DNA from: DATAUD01 sp036501665
GTDB taxonomy: Bacteria > Verrucomicrobiota > Verrucomicrobiia > Limisphaerales > Palsa-1400
NCBI GenBank assembly: GCA_036501665.1
Contig: DASXZW010000096.1
Coordinates: 1-64,000, forward strand
DNA: 64,000 nt
Reading direction: 5' to 3'
Shown: piece after piece, positions 15,287 to 24,052 of the stretch
Numbering within the stretch: position 1 is the first letter of the stretch
Layout: the number at the start of each line of letters is the position of its first letter
Notes under the pieces: model-generated
Seen by the model: the letters and a program-made list of their open reading frames with translations, nothing else
Database searches by the model: none
Told to the model about the DNA's origin: nothing
Program-made: the position numbers and the translations under genes

Positions 15287-18200
15287 ATGGCTTTCAAACG
15301 CACAAAAGCGAGGCTTGACGACAATCAATTAGATTTATTTGGTTATGCCACAAACCGCACCAATCACACTGACACAATACGGACGGATGGCGGAGAAGCA
15401 CTGGCGCGAATTTCGCCCGAACATGGTGAAGCGAATGGAAGCAACGGGCGAACTTCAGGAGATGCTCTACGAGGCCCAGGAGAAGACCAAGGACGAAATG
15501 ACCGACCTCACGCAGAAGCTGATCCGGCAGAACTACACCCCGGACCAAGCCCATCGGACGGCATGGGAAATGGTGAGGGAGAGATACATTCTCCTGACGC
15601 CGGAAAACCTCCCAGCCTGACGCCGGTTCGGGATACGGAACCAGTCCGCAATCAGAACAATTACCGCATCACGGACGCCGACCGAGTGGGAATCGGTTCC
15701 CTCAAGCAGAAGTGCCGGGACAATCTCGCGGCCATTGAACTTCTCAAACGCCTCGAATCTGAGGCGCGACCCGCCACGAACGAAGAAAAACGCGCGCTCG
15801 TCCGGTATGTCGGTTGGGGCGGACTGCCCCAGGTCTTCGATGCCTTGAACAAAGAATGGGCCAAAGAAGGCGAGCGGTTGGAGAAATTGTTGACCCCGGA
15901 AGAAATGGAGTCGGCCCGTGCCAGTACTCTCAACGCCCATTACACCGCACCTTTGGTCATCCGGGCGATGTATGACGCGCTTCAAGGTTTCGGATTTCAG
16001 GAGGGACGCATTTTGGAACCAGCTTGTGGCTTGGGACATTTCATCGGCCTGATGCCGGACAAAATGCACGAGCGTTCCCAGACGACGGCCATCGAAATTG
16101 ATTCCATCACGGCTCGATTGGCAAAAACACTCTACCCGGATGCGGACATCCGGCACCAGCCTTTCGAGGAAACCAAACTGGCGGATGGTTTTTATGATGT
16201 GGCGATTTCCAACATTCCCTTTGGGGATTACAAGCCATTTGACCCACGTTTGAAAAAATGGAATTTCGTCATTCACGACTATTTCTTCGCTTCGTCGCTC
16301 GAAAAGGTGCGACCGGGCGGATTGATTCTCTTCGTCACGTCCAGAGGGACATTCGACAAACTGGACGGCGCAGTTCGAGAGTACGTTTCGCAGCAGGCCG
16401 ATTTGCTGGGCGCGATCCGTTTGCCCAACACCACCTTTAAGCAAAACGCCAACACCGAAGTCACGACCGATATTGTGATGCTGCGAAAACGGTTGCCCGG
16501 CGAAATTCCACAAAGCCCGGCTTGGAAGGCCATCTCTGAAATAACCAATTCCTTGGAGGAAGTCATTTCCGTGAATGAGTATTTTGCGACTCACCCGGAA
16601 ATGATGCTGGGCGAAATGCGGCTCGCCGGACGCATGTATCAGCGCGGCGAACCGACTCTTGAAGCCAATGGCCGGGATTTGACCGAACAGCTTAAAGAAG
16701 CAGTTGCACGTTTGCCGGTCAACGTCTTCCATGCGCGCCAATTCCAAATGGCGACGACCGCGCAAGAGCAGTCCTATCCCGCCCCAGAGGAGGTCAAGCC
16801 GAACGCCTATTGCATCGTCCAGGGCAACGTCTGCGTTCGTGAAGGTGACAGCGTGCGAGTGCTGACCGATCTCAATAGCCAGACCCGAAAAAGGATTCGC
16901 GGCCTGATTCAAGTGCGGGATGCTGTCCGCCGCTGTTTGCGTTCGCAATTGGAAGGCCATGAAGAAGCCGAAGTGCTCGCCGCCCGAACGGAACTGAATT
17001 TGGCCTACGATTCCTTTGTCGCCAGATGCGGGCCGATTTCTCAATGGGCCAACACGCGGGCTTTTTGTGAAGACCCGGACATGCCCTTGTTGCTTTCTTT
17101 GGAAAACTACGATGAGGAAACCAAACGGGCCACCAAAGCCGCCATCTTTCGGGAGCGTACCATTCAACGCGCTCGCCCTGTCCAAAATGTCAGCGATCCG
17201 AAAGAGGCATTGCTGTTGACGCTCAACGAGCGCGGCAACGTGGACTTGGACCATTTGAGCGCGTTGCTGCATCGGCCACCAACGGAATTCCTCCCCGAAT
17301 TAAAGCGAGCAGTTTTTCTCAATCCTCAGACGAATCGTTGGGAAACCGAGGATGATTATCTTTCCGGGAACGTGCGGGCAAAATTAGCCGTGGCCGAAGC
17401 GTCCGCACTGGCCGATCCGCAGTTTCAATTCAACGTCGAGGCGTTGAAAGCGGTGCAGCCGACCAATCTGACCGCCACCGAAGTTGACGCCCGATTGGGC
17501 AGCACTTGGATTCCCACCGATGACATCAAACACTTCACCGAGGAACTACTCGCCGAGCGCGGCATCCAGGTCAGCTATGCGCCGACCATTGGATCATGGG
17601 TGGTCAAAGGCGGATGGAACGCGAAGACCAGCGTAGCCAATACGGCAGAATGGGGAACCGACCGGCGCAGTGCTCTCGACTTGTTGGAAGACGCGCTAAA
17701 TCTCCGCACTCCCACGGTGTACGACCACGACGCACGGGAGAACAGGGACGTTCTCAATCCTACCGCGACGGAAGCCGCCCGCGATAAACAGCAGAAAATC
17801 AAAGAGCACTTCAAGGAATGGATTTGGCAAGAGGATGAACGGCGGGAACGGCTGCTTCACAAATACAACGAGGAATTCAACTGTATCCGTCTGCGGACAT
17901 TCAACGGCGGACATCTCACGCTGCCTGGCGCATCACCGGCCATTGCGCTGCGCCCTCATCAATCGGCGAGCATCTGGCGCATTCTCCAAACGCCGAACAC
18001 GTTGCTCGGCCATGTTGTTGGGGCGGGCAAAACCTACACGATGGTTGCCGCTGCGATGGAATTGCGGCGGCTTGGTTTGGCGCGCAAACCGCTCTTTGCC
18101 GTCCCGAACCACATGCTCGGCCAATTTTCATCCGAATTGCTCACGCTTTATCCGGGCGCGAACATTCTTGTGGCCTCGAAGGACGATTTTGAAAAGCAGA

Positions 18201-20467
18201 AGCGCAAGACTTTGATGAGTCGCATTGCCACCGGCAATTGGGATGCTGTCATCGTCACTCATTCCGGTTTTGAGAAGATTCCCATTTCAAAGGAAACACA
18301 GGAAGAGTTTTTCAAAAGTCAGTTGCGCGAGTTGGCGCTCGCCATCGAGGAACAACGCGGACAGGAGAATTCCCGGATCGTCAAGGAATTGGAGCGGGCC
18401 AAGAAAAAGCTCGAAACCAAACTCAAGGAATTGGCCGGTGGAGAAAGAAAGGACGACGTGCTGACGTTTGAAGAACTCGGTGTTGACCGCTTATTTGTGG
18501 ACGAGGCGCACTACTTCAAGAATTTGTTCTACGTGTCGAAGATGACCCGGATTGCGGGATTGCCGGCCACCGCTTCGCAACGGGCTTTCGACATGCTCCT
18601 CAAAGTGCAGCACATTCAGCGCGTCAATGGCGGCGGCGGGGTGGTCTTTGCAACGGGGACACCCATCGCCAACAGCGTCGCAGAAATGTTCACCATGCAA
18701 CGTTACTTGCAAACGCCCGCGCTCAAGGCGCAAAAGATTGACCATTTCGATTCCTGGGCGGCTACGTTTGGTGAACCAGTCACGGCGATGGAACTTGCGC
18801 CGGACGGCTCAGGCTATCGTCTCCACACGCGCTTTGCTCGTTTCATCAATGTGCCAGAACTGATGCAACAGTTCCGCCAAGTGGCAGATATTCAGACGCA
18901 GAAAATGCTGAAACTCCCCATCCCGGAAATCAAAACCGGGAAGGCCATCGTCATCAGCGCGCCGTGTTCCCCGGAATTAAGGGAGATTGTGCAAAGCCTT
19001 GTTGAAAGGGCGGACGCTTTACGCAGCGGACAGGTTGATCCACGCGAGGACAACATGTTGCTTATCACGACGGACGGGCGAAAGGCCGCGCTTGATTTGC
19101 GTCTCTACAAATCGAATCTCCCCGATTTTCCTGAAAGCAAGGTCAACAAAGCCGTTGTCCAAATCGAACGCATCTGGCGGGAAACGGCGGACAGGCGTTG
19201 CGCCCAACTGGTCTTCTGCGACCTTTCGACGCCGACGAAAGGCAAAGGGTTTTCCGTCTATGAGGATTTGCGCGACAAACTTCTGGCGATGGGAGTACCA
19301 GCAGAGCAAATGGGCTTCATTCAGGACTATGAAGCGGACAACGCGAAAAGCGCACTTTTCCGAGACGTGCGCGCAGGCAACGTGCGGATTCTTTTTGGCA
19401 GCACGCAGAAAATGGGCGCGGGAACGAATGTTCAGGAACGACTGATTGCCGAGCATCACTTGGACGCGCCTTGGCGTCCCGCCGATGTGGAACAACGAGA
19501 AGGGCGCATCTTGCGGCAGGGAAACACGAATCCTGAAATTGAGATTTACCGTTACGTCACCGAGGAATCCTTTGACGCCTACATGTGGCAGACGTTGGAG
19601 ACGAAAGCAAAATTCATCTCCCAGGTGATGACGGGGGAGAGCGACTTGCGCCGGATCGAGGACGTGGACGGCACGGCGCTCACTTACGCGGAAGTGAAGG
19701 CCATCGCCTCCGGGAATCCAATGGTGATCGAAAAAGCGGGAGTGGACGCCGAAGTCGCCCGGCTAAACCGTCTCCACAGTCAGCACGCTGAGTCGCAATA
19801 CAAAATGCGCTATCAGCTTCGCCATCTTACCGACGAAATTCCGCGTTTGGAAAAACGTCTCGAAGACCTTCGCTCGGATATTGTCGCAAGACACGACACC
19901 AGCGGTGATAAATTCGCCATTCATCTGGACGGCCAGGATATTCGTGACCGGGGTATTGCCGGGGAGCTTCTGTTGCGCCGTGCCAAGAAAATGCGGGGCG
20001 GAAATGCGCAACGCGAAATTGGCGCGTTCGCCGGTTTCAAACTGCTCATTGCCGATAATTATTTGCGCGGTCCTGAAATAGTTTTCAAAGGCGCGTCGGT
20101 TCATACCGTGAGTTTAGCGAATACAGCACTTGGGATGACCCGCTCTCTCGAATACGCGGTTCAGAATATGGACGAAGCGGCGGCGGCAGTCACAGAGAAC
20201 ATCAAATCTACGCATAAACGCATCAACGATTTGCGGGAGCAAACCGAGCAACCCTTCGAGTATGCCGAAAAACTCGCCGGACTTGTCCAGAGGCAGCAGG
20301 AAATTACCGATGCTCTTGATCTGGAGAAAAACCAAGCCCCCAACCAACTCGACGGCAAACCCGCTGAAGCGGAAGCGGAGGCGCAATCCGAATCGCAGAC
20401 GGAAGCAACCTCGCGCCGAAACGGCCAACATCATCAATGTGCGCCAACAATTAGAGTCGGTATTTGA
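15287..20467 (+). CDS. adenine DNA methylase / SNF2-type helicase fusion
   Basis: 1726 residues. It starts MAFKRTKARLDDNQLDLFG, then a low-complexity stretch to about residue 115. The methylase domain has motif I ILEPACGLGHF near 242 and motif IV NIPFGDY near 309. The family consensus has NPPF or NVPF at that position, so activity is possible but unproven. The helicase half carries Walker A VVGAGKT near 911, LFVDEAHYFKN near 1070, ATGTPIANS, and motif VI EQREGRILRQGN near 1403. A coiled coil ends the protein. Such DarB-like proteins ride on phages and conjugative elements and are thought to protect incoming DNA from restriction. Confidence 0.9.
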   Translation: MAFKRTKARLDDNQLDLFGYATNRTNHTDTIRTDGGEALARISPEHGEANGSNGRTSGDALRGPGEDQGRNDRPHAEADPAELHPGPSPSDGMGNGEGEIHSPDAGKPPSLTPVRDTEPVRNQNNYRITDADRVGIGSLKQKCRDNLAAIELLKRLESEARPATNEEKRALVRYVGWGGLPQVFDALNKEWAKEGERLEKLLTPEEMESARASTLNAHYTAPLVIRAMYDALQGFGFQEGRILEPACGLGHFIGLMPDKMHERSQTTAIEIDSITARLAKTLYPDADIRHQPFEETKLADGFYDVAISNIPFGDYKPFDPRLKKWNFVIHDYFFASSLEKVRPGGLILFVTSRGTFDKLDGAVREYVSQQADLLGAIRLPNTTFKQNANTEVTTDIVMLRKRLPGEIPQSPAWKAISEITNSLEEVISVNEYFATHPEMMLGEMRLAGRMYQRGEPTLEANGRDLTEQLKEAVARLPVNVFHARQFQMATTAQEQSYPAPEEVKPNAYCIVQGNVCVREGDSVRVLTDLNSQTRKRIRGLIQVRDAVRRCLRSQLEGHEEAEVLAARTELNLAYDSFVARCGPISQWANTRAFCEDPDMPLLLSLENYDEETKRATKAAIFRERTIQRARPVQNVSDPKEALLLTLNERGNVDLDHLSALLHRPPTEFLPELKRAVFLNPQTNRWETEDDYLSGNVRAKLAVAEASALADPQFQFNVEALKAVQPTNLTATEVDARLGSTWIPTDDIKHFTEELLAERGIQVSYAPTIGSWVVKGGWNAKTSVANTAEWGTDRRSALDLLEDALNLRTPTVYDHDARENRDVLNPTATEAARDKQQKIKEHFKEWIWQEDERRERLLHKYNEEFNCIRLRTFNGGHLTLPGASPAIALRPHQSASIWRILQTPNTLLGHVVGAGKTYTMVAAAMELRRLGLARKPLFAVPNHMLGQFSSELLTLYPGANILVASKDDFEKQKRKTLMSRIATGNWDAVIVTHSGFEKIPISKETQEEFFKSQLRELALAIEEQRGQENSRIVKELERAKKKLETKLKELAGGERKDDVLTFEELGVDRLFVDEAHYFKNLFYVSKMTRIAGLPATASQRAFDMLLKVQHIQRVNGGGGVVFATGTPIANSVAEMFTMQRYLQTPALKAQKIDHFDSWAATFGEPVTAMELAPDGSGYRLHTRFARFINVPELMQQFRQVADIQTQKMLKLPIPEIKTGKAIVISAPCSPELREIVQSLVERADALRSGQVDPREDNMLLITTDGRKAALDLRLYKSNLPDFPESKVNKAVVQIERIWRETADRRCAQLVFCDLSTPTKGKGFSVYEDLRDKLLAMGVPAEQMGFIQDYEADNAKSALFRDVRAGNVRILFGSTQKMGAGTNVQERLIAEHHLDAPWRPADVEQREGRILRQGNTNPEIEIYRYVTEESFDAYMWQTLETKAKFISQVMTGESDLRRIEDVDGTALTYAEVKAIASGNPMVIEKAGVDAEVARLNRLHSQHAESQYKMRYQLRHLTDEIPRLEKRLEDLRSDIVARHDTSGDKFAIHLDGQDIRDRGIAGELLLRRAKKMRGGNAQREIGAFAGFKLLIADNYLRGPEIVFKGASVHTVSLANTALGMTRSLEYAVQNMDEAAAAVTENIKSTHKRINDLREQTEQPFEYAEKLAGLVQRQQEITDALDLEKNQAPNQLDGKPAEAEAEAQSESQTEATSRRNGQHHQCAPTIRVGI
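15345..15620 (+). CDS. gene-like small ORF nested in the helicase gene
   Basis: About 91 residues in another frame of the helicase 5' end (ATG 15345). The sequence is protein-like: TLTQYGRMAEKHWREFRP, MEATGELQEMLYEAQEKT, then RTAWEMVRERYILLTPE. It resembles the TnpV-like or small DUF proteins found on mobile elements in which a HWRE motif and AWE-x-VRERYI-x-L-x-PE recur. The overlapping helicase frame is low in complexity here (Gly, Asp, Asn, His), which suggests this smaller frame is the constrained one. There is no convincing Shine-Dalgarno. Either it is a true overlapping gene or the helicase begins downstream. Confidence 0.6.
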   Translation: MPQTAPITLTQYGRMAEKHWREFRPNMVKRMEATGELQEMLYEAQEKTKDEMTDLTQKLIRQNYTPDQAHRTAWEMVRERYILLTPENLPA

Positions 20468-20698
20468 AGGCACCCGACAAAGCCCCTTCCCTCCAGTGCT
20501 CAGCCTTGAGGAACGATGGCAGGTGCGGTAAAAAGCTCCCGCGGCAAAGGATAATTCCGAACACTAGGGGCGATTCATCAAACCGCTGAGAATTGCCTAC
20601 TTTTAATATCGCCTCTGGACGCCGAAAATACTCGCCAACAGGCTGCCGCCCCCCTCAAAATGCGCGGAAAACGCTCACGAATTTGATTTTTATTGCCT

Positions 20699-21127
20699 AT
20701 GTCGGACAGAACGAAATATAGCAGTACAGAAGAAGGGGGCGAGCCATTCCATCATCATACCGGTATCAGCATGATTATCGACGCGATCATGATGACGGCT
20801 TATTCTGTGTGGTTGAGCACAAGTGGCTTCTTCATTTTCGATGAAAACTCTGCCCCGCATTGGAGAATTCTTATCGCGCTTGCGTTATTTGGTCTGACCT
20901 GGATAATCATATCGCTCAGCACCGCGCCCCTAGGATTTACCTTGAGCATAGGCCACTTCATCAAAGGCGTGGGTAGCGTAATCTCTATTTTCCCGATCCG
21001 CCGTCGTCATCGACTGCCCCTGATTCCTGACACTGCTCCCACTTCGTCCCTAGAAGCCTTGCAACTCGACTGGCGTCAGACGCGGCAAGACCTCGGCAGA
21101 GCATTCAAAGAAATGGAGAACTCATGA
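20699..21127 (+). CDS. two-helix membrane protein (142 aa)
   Basis: Begins MSDRTKYSSTEEGGE. Membrane helices cover about residues 28-45 (DAIMMTAYSVWLSTSGFFIF) and 55-85 (ILIALALFGLTWIIISLSTA), then a basic cytoplasmic part with FPIRRRHRLPL. The stop overlaps the next ATG (ATGA), so it is coupled to the DUF2335 gene. The intergenic stretch 20468-20698 before it holds no gene I can support. No family recognised. Confidence 0.65.
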   Translation: MSDRTKYSSTEEGGEPFHHHTGISMIIDAIMMTAYSVWLSTSGFFIFDENSAPHWRILIALALFGLTWIIISLSTAPLGFTLSIGHFIKGVGSVISIFPIRRRHRLPLIPDTAPTSSLEALQLDWRQTRQDLGRAFKEMENS

Positions 21128-21567
21128 CCTCCGACAAAACGCCCGACCATGACGTTAAGCATGAGACAGCATCGGACGTCTGGCTTCCGCCAGCTCGCGA
21201 ACTTGCGGAATATCCCCCAGCCTTTGTTGATTCTGTCATTAAGATGGCGGAAACCCAACAAATCCATCGGCACCAACTAGAAGAAAAGGCGTTGCAAGCG
21301 AATATCGCTTTACGGAAAATCGAGCTATCGCTTGAGGCTCGGGGCCAAGCGTTTGCTTTCTGCATTGGCATAGTTGCCTTACTTATAGGCGCAACACTCG
21401 GTTGGAAAGGGTCTCAGATTACCGCGTCCGTGATAGGGGGAGGGGGCGTAATAGGACTCGTAACGGCTTTTCTCCGTAGCTCTAGCACTGTCCCTGCCCC
21501 TCAACTATCAGATTCTCAGAAAAAAGCAGGAAAGCAAACTGCTCCGCAATCGCCGCCGACAGGCTAA
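21124..21567 (+). CDS. DUF2335-family membrane protein
   Basis: 147 residues. The DUF2335 pattern is clear: LPPARELAEYPPAFVDSVIKMAETQQIHRHQLEEKAL, in which the consensus is LPPPxxLAxYexxxPGaaexIlxMaExQxxHR. A C-terminal membrane hairpin follows (AFAFCIGIVALLIGATLGW and VIGGGGVIGLVTAFL). Members are small bacterial and prophage-associated membrane proteins of unknown role. The pair with the upstream two-helix protein suggests a membrane complex encoded as island cargo. Confidence 0.82.
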   Translation: MTSDKTPDHDVKHETASDVWLPPARELAEYPPAFVDSVIKMAETQQIHRHQLEEKALQANIALRKIELSLEARGQAFAFCIGIVALLIGATLGWKGSQITASVIGGGGVIGLVTAFLRSSSTVPAPQLSDSQKKAGKQTAPQSPPTG

Positions 21568-21702
21568 ACCCCGGAATCAATCCTTGTCGCCTGTGTTGCC
21601 CCAATCGCCTACCACAGAGGCCGATCTTCCGCTGAGTAGGACCGGAAAAAAGCGGCGTCATTCGCTCGATTTTTGAAGAATCGTCAACGCTGTGCTTACG
21701 GT

Positions 21703-22050
21703 TTATCTGGATTGGGTGAATCGCCGGCTGCCCCTAAATTTTGCCCATCGCGCCTTCGCGGCGGCAGCGATTCGCGCTCTGCCTGCCGCACTCATTCGCC
21801 GCCGTTTGCGAGCGACAGGAGCGACTTCGATACCCTTTACTTTTGCCCAGCGGGCCTTTTGCGCCAGGCCGATTTTTCGTCGGGCAGATGCCGACATCCG
21901 CCGCCTGCCTCGTTTGATCGGCTCGCCGACCGCGCCGTTGCCCGTTTCGCCGCCAAATGCCTCTAATTCAGTTTGCAGGGTTTCTATTTGCTCCTTGATG
22001 GAAATGATCCGGCGCAAATCCGCTGACGAATAATCTTTGAGCAATTTCAT
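21703..22050 (-). CDS. small basic protein with RRxMSxxxR-ARWAK repeats
   Basis: 115 residues. An N-terminal coiled coil (LRRIISIKEQIETLQTELEAF) precedes two copies of a basic unit: RRRMSASARRKIGLAQKARWAKVKG and RRRMSAAGRARIAAAAKARWAKFRG in outline. Such R-M-S-x(3)-R-x-I-x(2)-A-x(2)-A-R-W-A proteins are small and presumed nucleic-acid binding, perhaps histone-like. The plus-strand frame over the same stretch lacks any domain pattern, so the minus strand is chosen. It is the only minus-strand gene in this part of the island. Confidence 0.75.
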   Translation of the reverse strand: MKLLKDYSSADLRRIISIKEQIETLQTELEAFGGETGNGAVGEPIKRGRRRMSASARRKIGLAQKARWAKVKGIEVAPVARKRRRMSAAGRARIAAAAKARWAKFRGSRRFTQSR

Positions 22051-22151
22051 TCAGCAAAACTGCGACTCCGCAGGAGAATAGTCAAACATTCAAACGCTGC
22101 TGGATAACCTGCTGTCCGGCCTATTCGGCCCATTTGCTGCCGCCGACACAA

Positions 22152-22278
22152 CGCGATGAAATCCGAGGGCGATTGTACGGCGGATTCGGAAAGTTCAAGG
22201 ATACTACGGGTCGTGGCTTCCGTTCCTCCTTGAGCTTTCCGAATCCGCCAAGGCCCTCGCATTTAGGTTTTCATCGCG
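22152..22278. repeat. long imperfect palindrome (~127 bp)
   Basis: Arms pair in order: CGCGATGAAA (22152-22161) with 22269-22278, GAGGGC (22165-22170) with 22253-22258, GGCGGATTCGGAAAG (22179-22193) with 22235-22249, and TCAAGGA (22195-22201) with 22227-22233. The loop is about 25 nt. It lies between the basic repeat protein gene and the next plus-strand gene, 53 bp before the latter's ATG. It could be a structured RNA leader, a miniature inverted-repeat element, or a transfer-origin-like hairpin. Confidence 0.75.
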
Positions 22279-22330
22279 CACACCTGTCGCTGCGCGGCAA
22301 AAAGGAAACATAAAATGAAAGGTCGAATAT

Positions 22331-23026
22331 ATGTCAGCTAACGCCAATGAAATCAGCCCCACGCGCGGTGCTTTTCCAGGCCTGACCGAAGAAAAGCTGC
22401 CGCTCACTTCTCCTTCGACTGTTACTGAATCGCCCACACAGATAGACAATCCATCACCGGACAGGGTGATGACCCACTGGAGGCGTTTTTCGTCGGGTCT
22501 TTGGCGTGTCCCCGAAGGCGATATTTCTGCCGCTTATTCCGCCGAGTCCTTTCCCAAAATCAAAGTCTTTACCCACGAGGGCAAATTGTTCACCAACGGG
22601 GGCGGACATTTCTCTGGTCCAGTGGCTGCCGGGGCGGATTGTTACCTGTTGATTCCTGCGAACGAATATCGTGGTCCCGAACCCCGCCGTTACACCTACG
22701 AGGGACGCGAAGCCTGTTTCCGAGGCGAAGTGTTTAGGCTTGGGCCGAAAGTTGTATTCGTTGCCACAGACGCCACCGTAGAGGAATGGCGCCAATTGTT
22801 TCGCACCATGTACGCCGATGGCGGATGGTTTGCCCGGCATTCCACCTACGAGTTATTCCTGAATGACGACAGCCGCTTGCCTTTGAGTGAAAATGCGCGC
22901 GCGGGCTTGCGGCTCGAACTGACAGGTGACTTGCTCGCTCATTCCAAGCAGGAAATGCAGCGTCTCCTGGATGAGACCGGCGGTCCCGAACCGTCCGATA
23001 AACTTCAACTCGCCCTTGCTTTATGA
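22331..23026 (+). CDS. hypothetical protein (231 aa)
   Basis: The N-terminal 50 residues are Pro/Ser/Thr rich and look disordered. From about residue 46 it reads MTHWRRFSSGLWRVPEGD, then FTHEGKLFTNGGGHFSGP, CYLLIPANEYRGPEPRRYTYEGR and VFVATDATVEEWRQLFRTMYADGGWFA. It is acidic and soluble with no signal peptide. I recognise no family. It follows the long palindrome and precedes a gene-free 460-bp stretch, within island cargo. Confidence 0.6.
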   Translation: MSANANEISPTRGAFPGLTEEKLPLTSPSTVTESPTQIDNPSPDRVMTHWRRFSSGLWRVPEGDISAAYSAESFPKIKVFTHEGKLFTNGGGHFSGPVAAGADCYLLIPANEYRGPEPRRYTYEGREACFRGEVFRLGPKVVFVATDATVEEWRQLFRTMYADGGWFARHSTYELFLNDDSRLPLSENARAGLRLELTGDLLAHSKQEMQRLLDETGGPEPSDKLQLALAL

Positions 23027-23490
23027 ATTCGGAACCCTCGCCAGACAAGTTGCCCAAGATCACGGAGAATTGTTTCCGCCCCCTCGCCATTAGCTGAACG
23101 GATTTTTTCGTGGCAATTTGCAAGGATTACCCCTTGTGAAATAGTTGGTGCGTGAAAATGGAACATTGAGCGTGACATTCCCGCTTTTCGTTTGCTCCGT
23201 TAGGGAAACAGCCGTATTTCCACTGTCTCTCGGAGGCTGCGATTCACTATAGTTTTCTTACGCGAACTTAATCGATTCCATTAGACATTGTTACGAATTG
23301 AAAACGATTTCAACATGGGCGCTTTCACCCGATTTCTTGGCCTGCGATAAGCTACAACTGCTTCCCCAAGAGGCTACCTCATAAAGTTGCGTCAACGGAT
23401 ATACGCATCCAATGCAAAGGGCAGCGGGGACTCGTGAGACGGCAAAATTTTGAGCCTGCTTTCTTGTTGATTCCGAGCAAAGGAGGCAGC
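23027..23490. other. gene-free stretch with a small inverted repeat
   Basis: No supported gene. TTGAAA (23298-23303) and TTTCAA (23308-23313) form a perfect dyad with a 4-bp spacer. It lies about 180 bp before the XRE gene and could be an operator. The short GGAAA...TTTCC dyad near 23210 is too weak to name. Confidence 0.4.
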
Positions 23491-23799
23491 GTGAATTATC
23501 TAAACGTAGTTGGACCACAAATTCGGAAACTGCGCTCGCAGCAAGGCTGTTCTCAGGCGCAACTCGTCGTGAAAATTCAACTCAAAGGATGGAACCTCAG
23601 CAGGGAAAGCCTCGCAAAGATCGAGGCAAAATTGCACAAGGTCACCGACACCGAGCTTTTGTACTTTGCCGATGTCTTGCGAACTTCTGTGCCTGACCTG
23701 TATCCGCCCGTAAATGGCAACGGCCACTTGCGGGAATCCCTTGAGAAATTGCTGGAGCGCCGAAAAAAACCAAATCCGCCAAGTTGTTCAGGTAGCTGA
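23491..23799 (+). CDS. XRE-family helix-turn-helix regulator
   Basis: 102 residues starting at GTG 23491, chosen because a strong AGGAGG (23481-23486) lies 4 bp before it. The HTH is VVGPQIRKLRSQQGCSQAQLVVKIQ...LSRESLAKIEAKLHKVTDTELLYFADVLRTSVPDLYPP, the Cro/C1 fold with an extended loop before the recognition helix. It is followed by an excisionase-like gene 37 bp downstream, which suggests control of the island. Confidence 0.85.
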   Translation: MNYLNVVGPQIRKLRSQQGCSQAQLVVKIQLKGWNLSRESLAKIEAKLHKVTDTELLYFADVLRTSVPDLYPPVNGNGHLRESLEKLLERRKKPNPPSCSGS

Positions 23800-23835
23800 A
23801 CATCCTTTTGCCAGGATTCGCTTATTCTTGCTCTC

Positions 23836-24048
23836 ATGGAAACTACGACAGCAATTCCAACGACGCCGCCCGTCGAGACTTCCGAACGCCTTGCATATTC
23901 ACTTGAGGAAGCGGCGCAGATGTTGGGCGTCCATTATTTCAGCATCTATCGGTTGATTCAGCGGGGCAAATTGAAACCGTGTCGCGCTCTGCGCGGAAAA
24001 TTTCTGATCCCTCGCACTGAACTGCTCAAACTCTTAAAATCGGAGTGA
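23836..24048 (+). CDS. excisionase-type (MerR-like) DNA-binding protein
   Basis: 70 residues: LAYSLEEAAQMLGVHYFSIYRLIQRGKLKPCRALRGKFLIPRTELLKLL in outline. This is the HTH_17 winged-helix of recombination directionality factors and small mobile-element regulators. Length is typical. Its place between the XRE gene and a T4SS-associated gene fits an island regulator, but no integrase is visible in the window for it to assist. Confidence 0.85.
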   Translation: METTTAIPTTPPVETSERLAYSLEEAAQMLGVHYFSIYRLIQRGKLKPCRALRGKFLIPRTELLKLLKSE

Positions 24049-24052
24049 ACCT

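Noticed and set aside
15533..17272. 579-codon open frame on the minus strand opposite the helicase gene
   Set aside because: It is antisense to clear methylase motifs, has no domain pattern, and its length is explained by the codon use of the real gene.
20262..20531. alternative C terminus of the helicase in another frame
   Set aside because: Reads as a plausible helix (NIINVRQQLESVFEG), but without homologues I cannot show a frameshift near 20420.
21692..22033. plus-strand 113-codon frame
   Set aside because: Opposite a minus-strand frame with clear duplicated protein repeats; the plus frame looks like its mirror.
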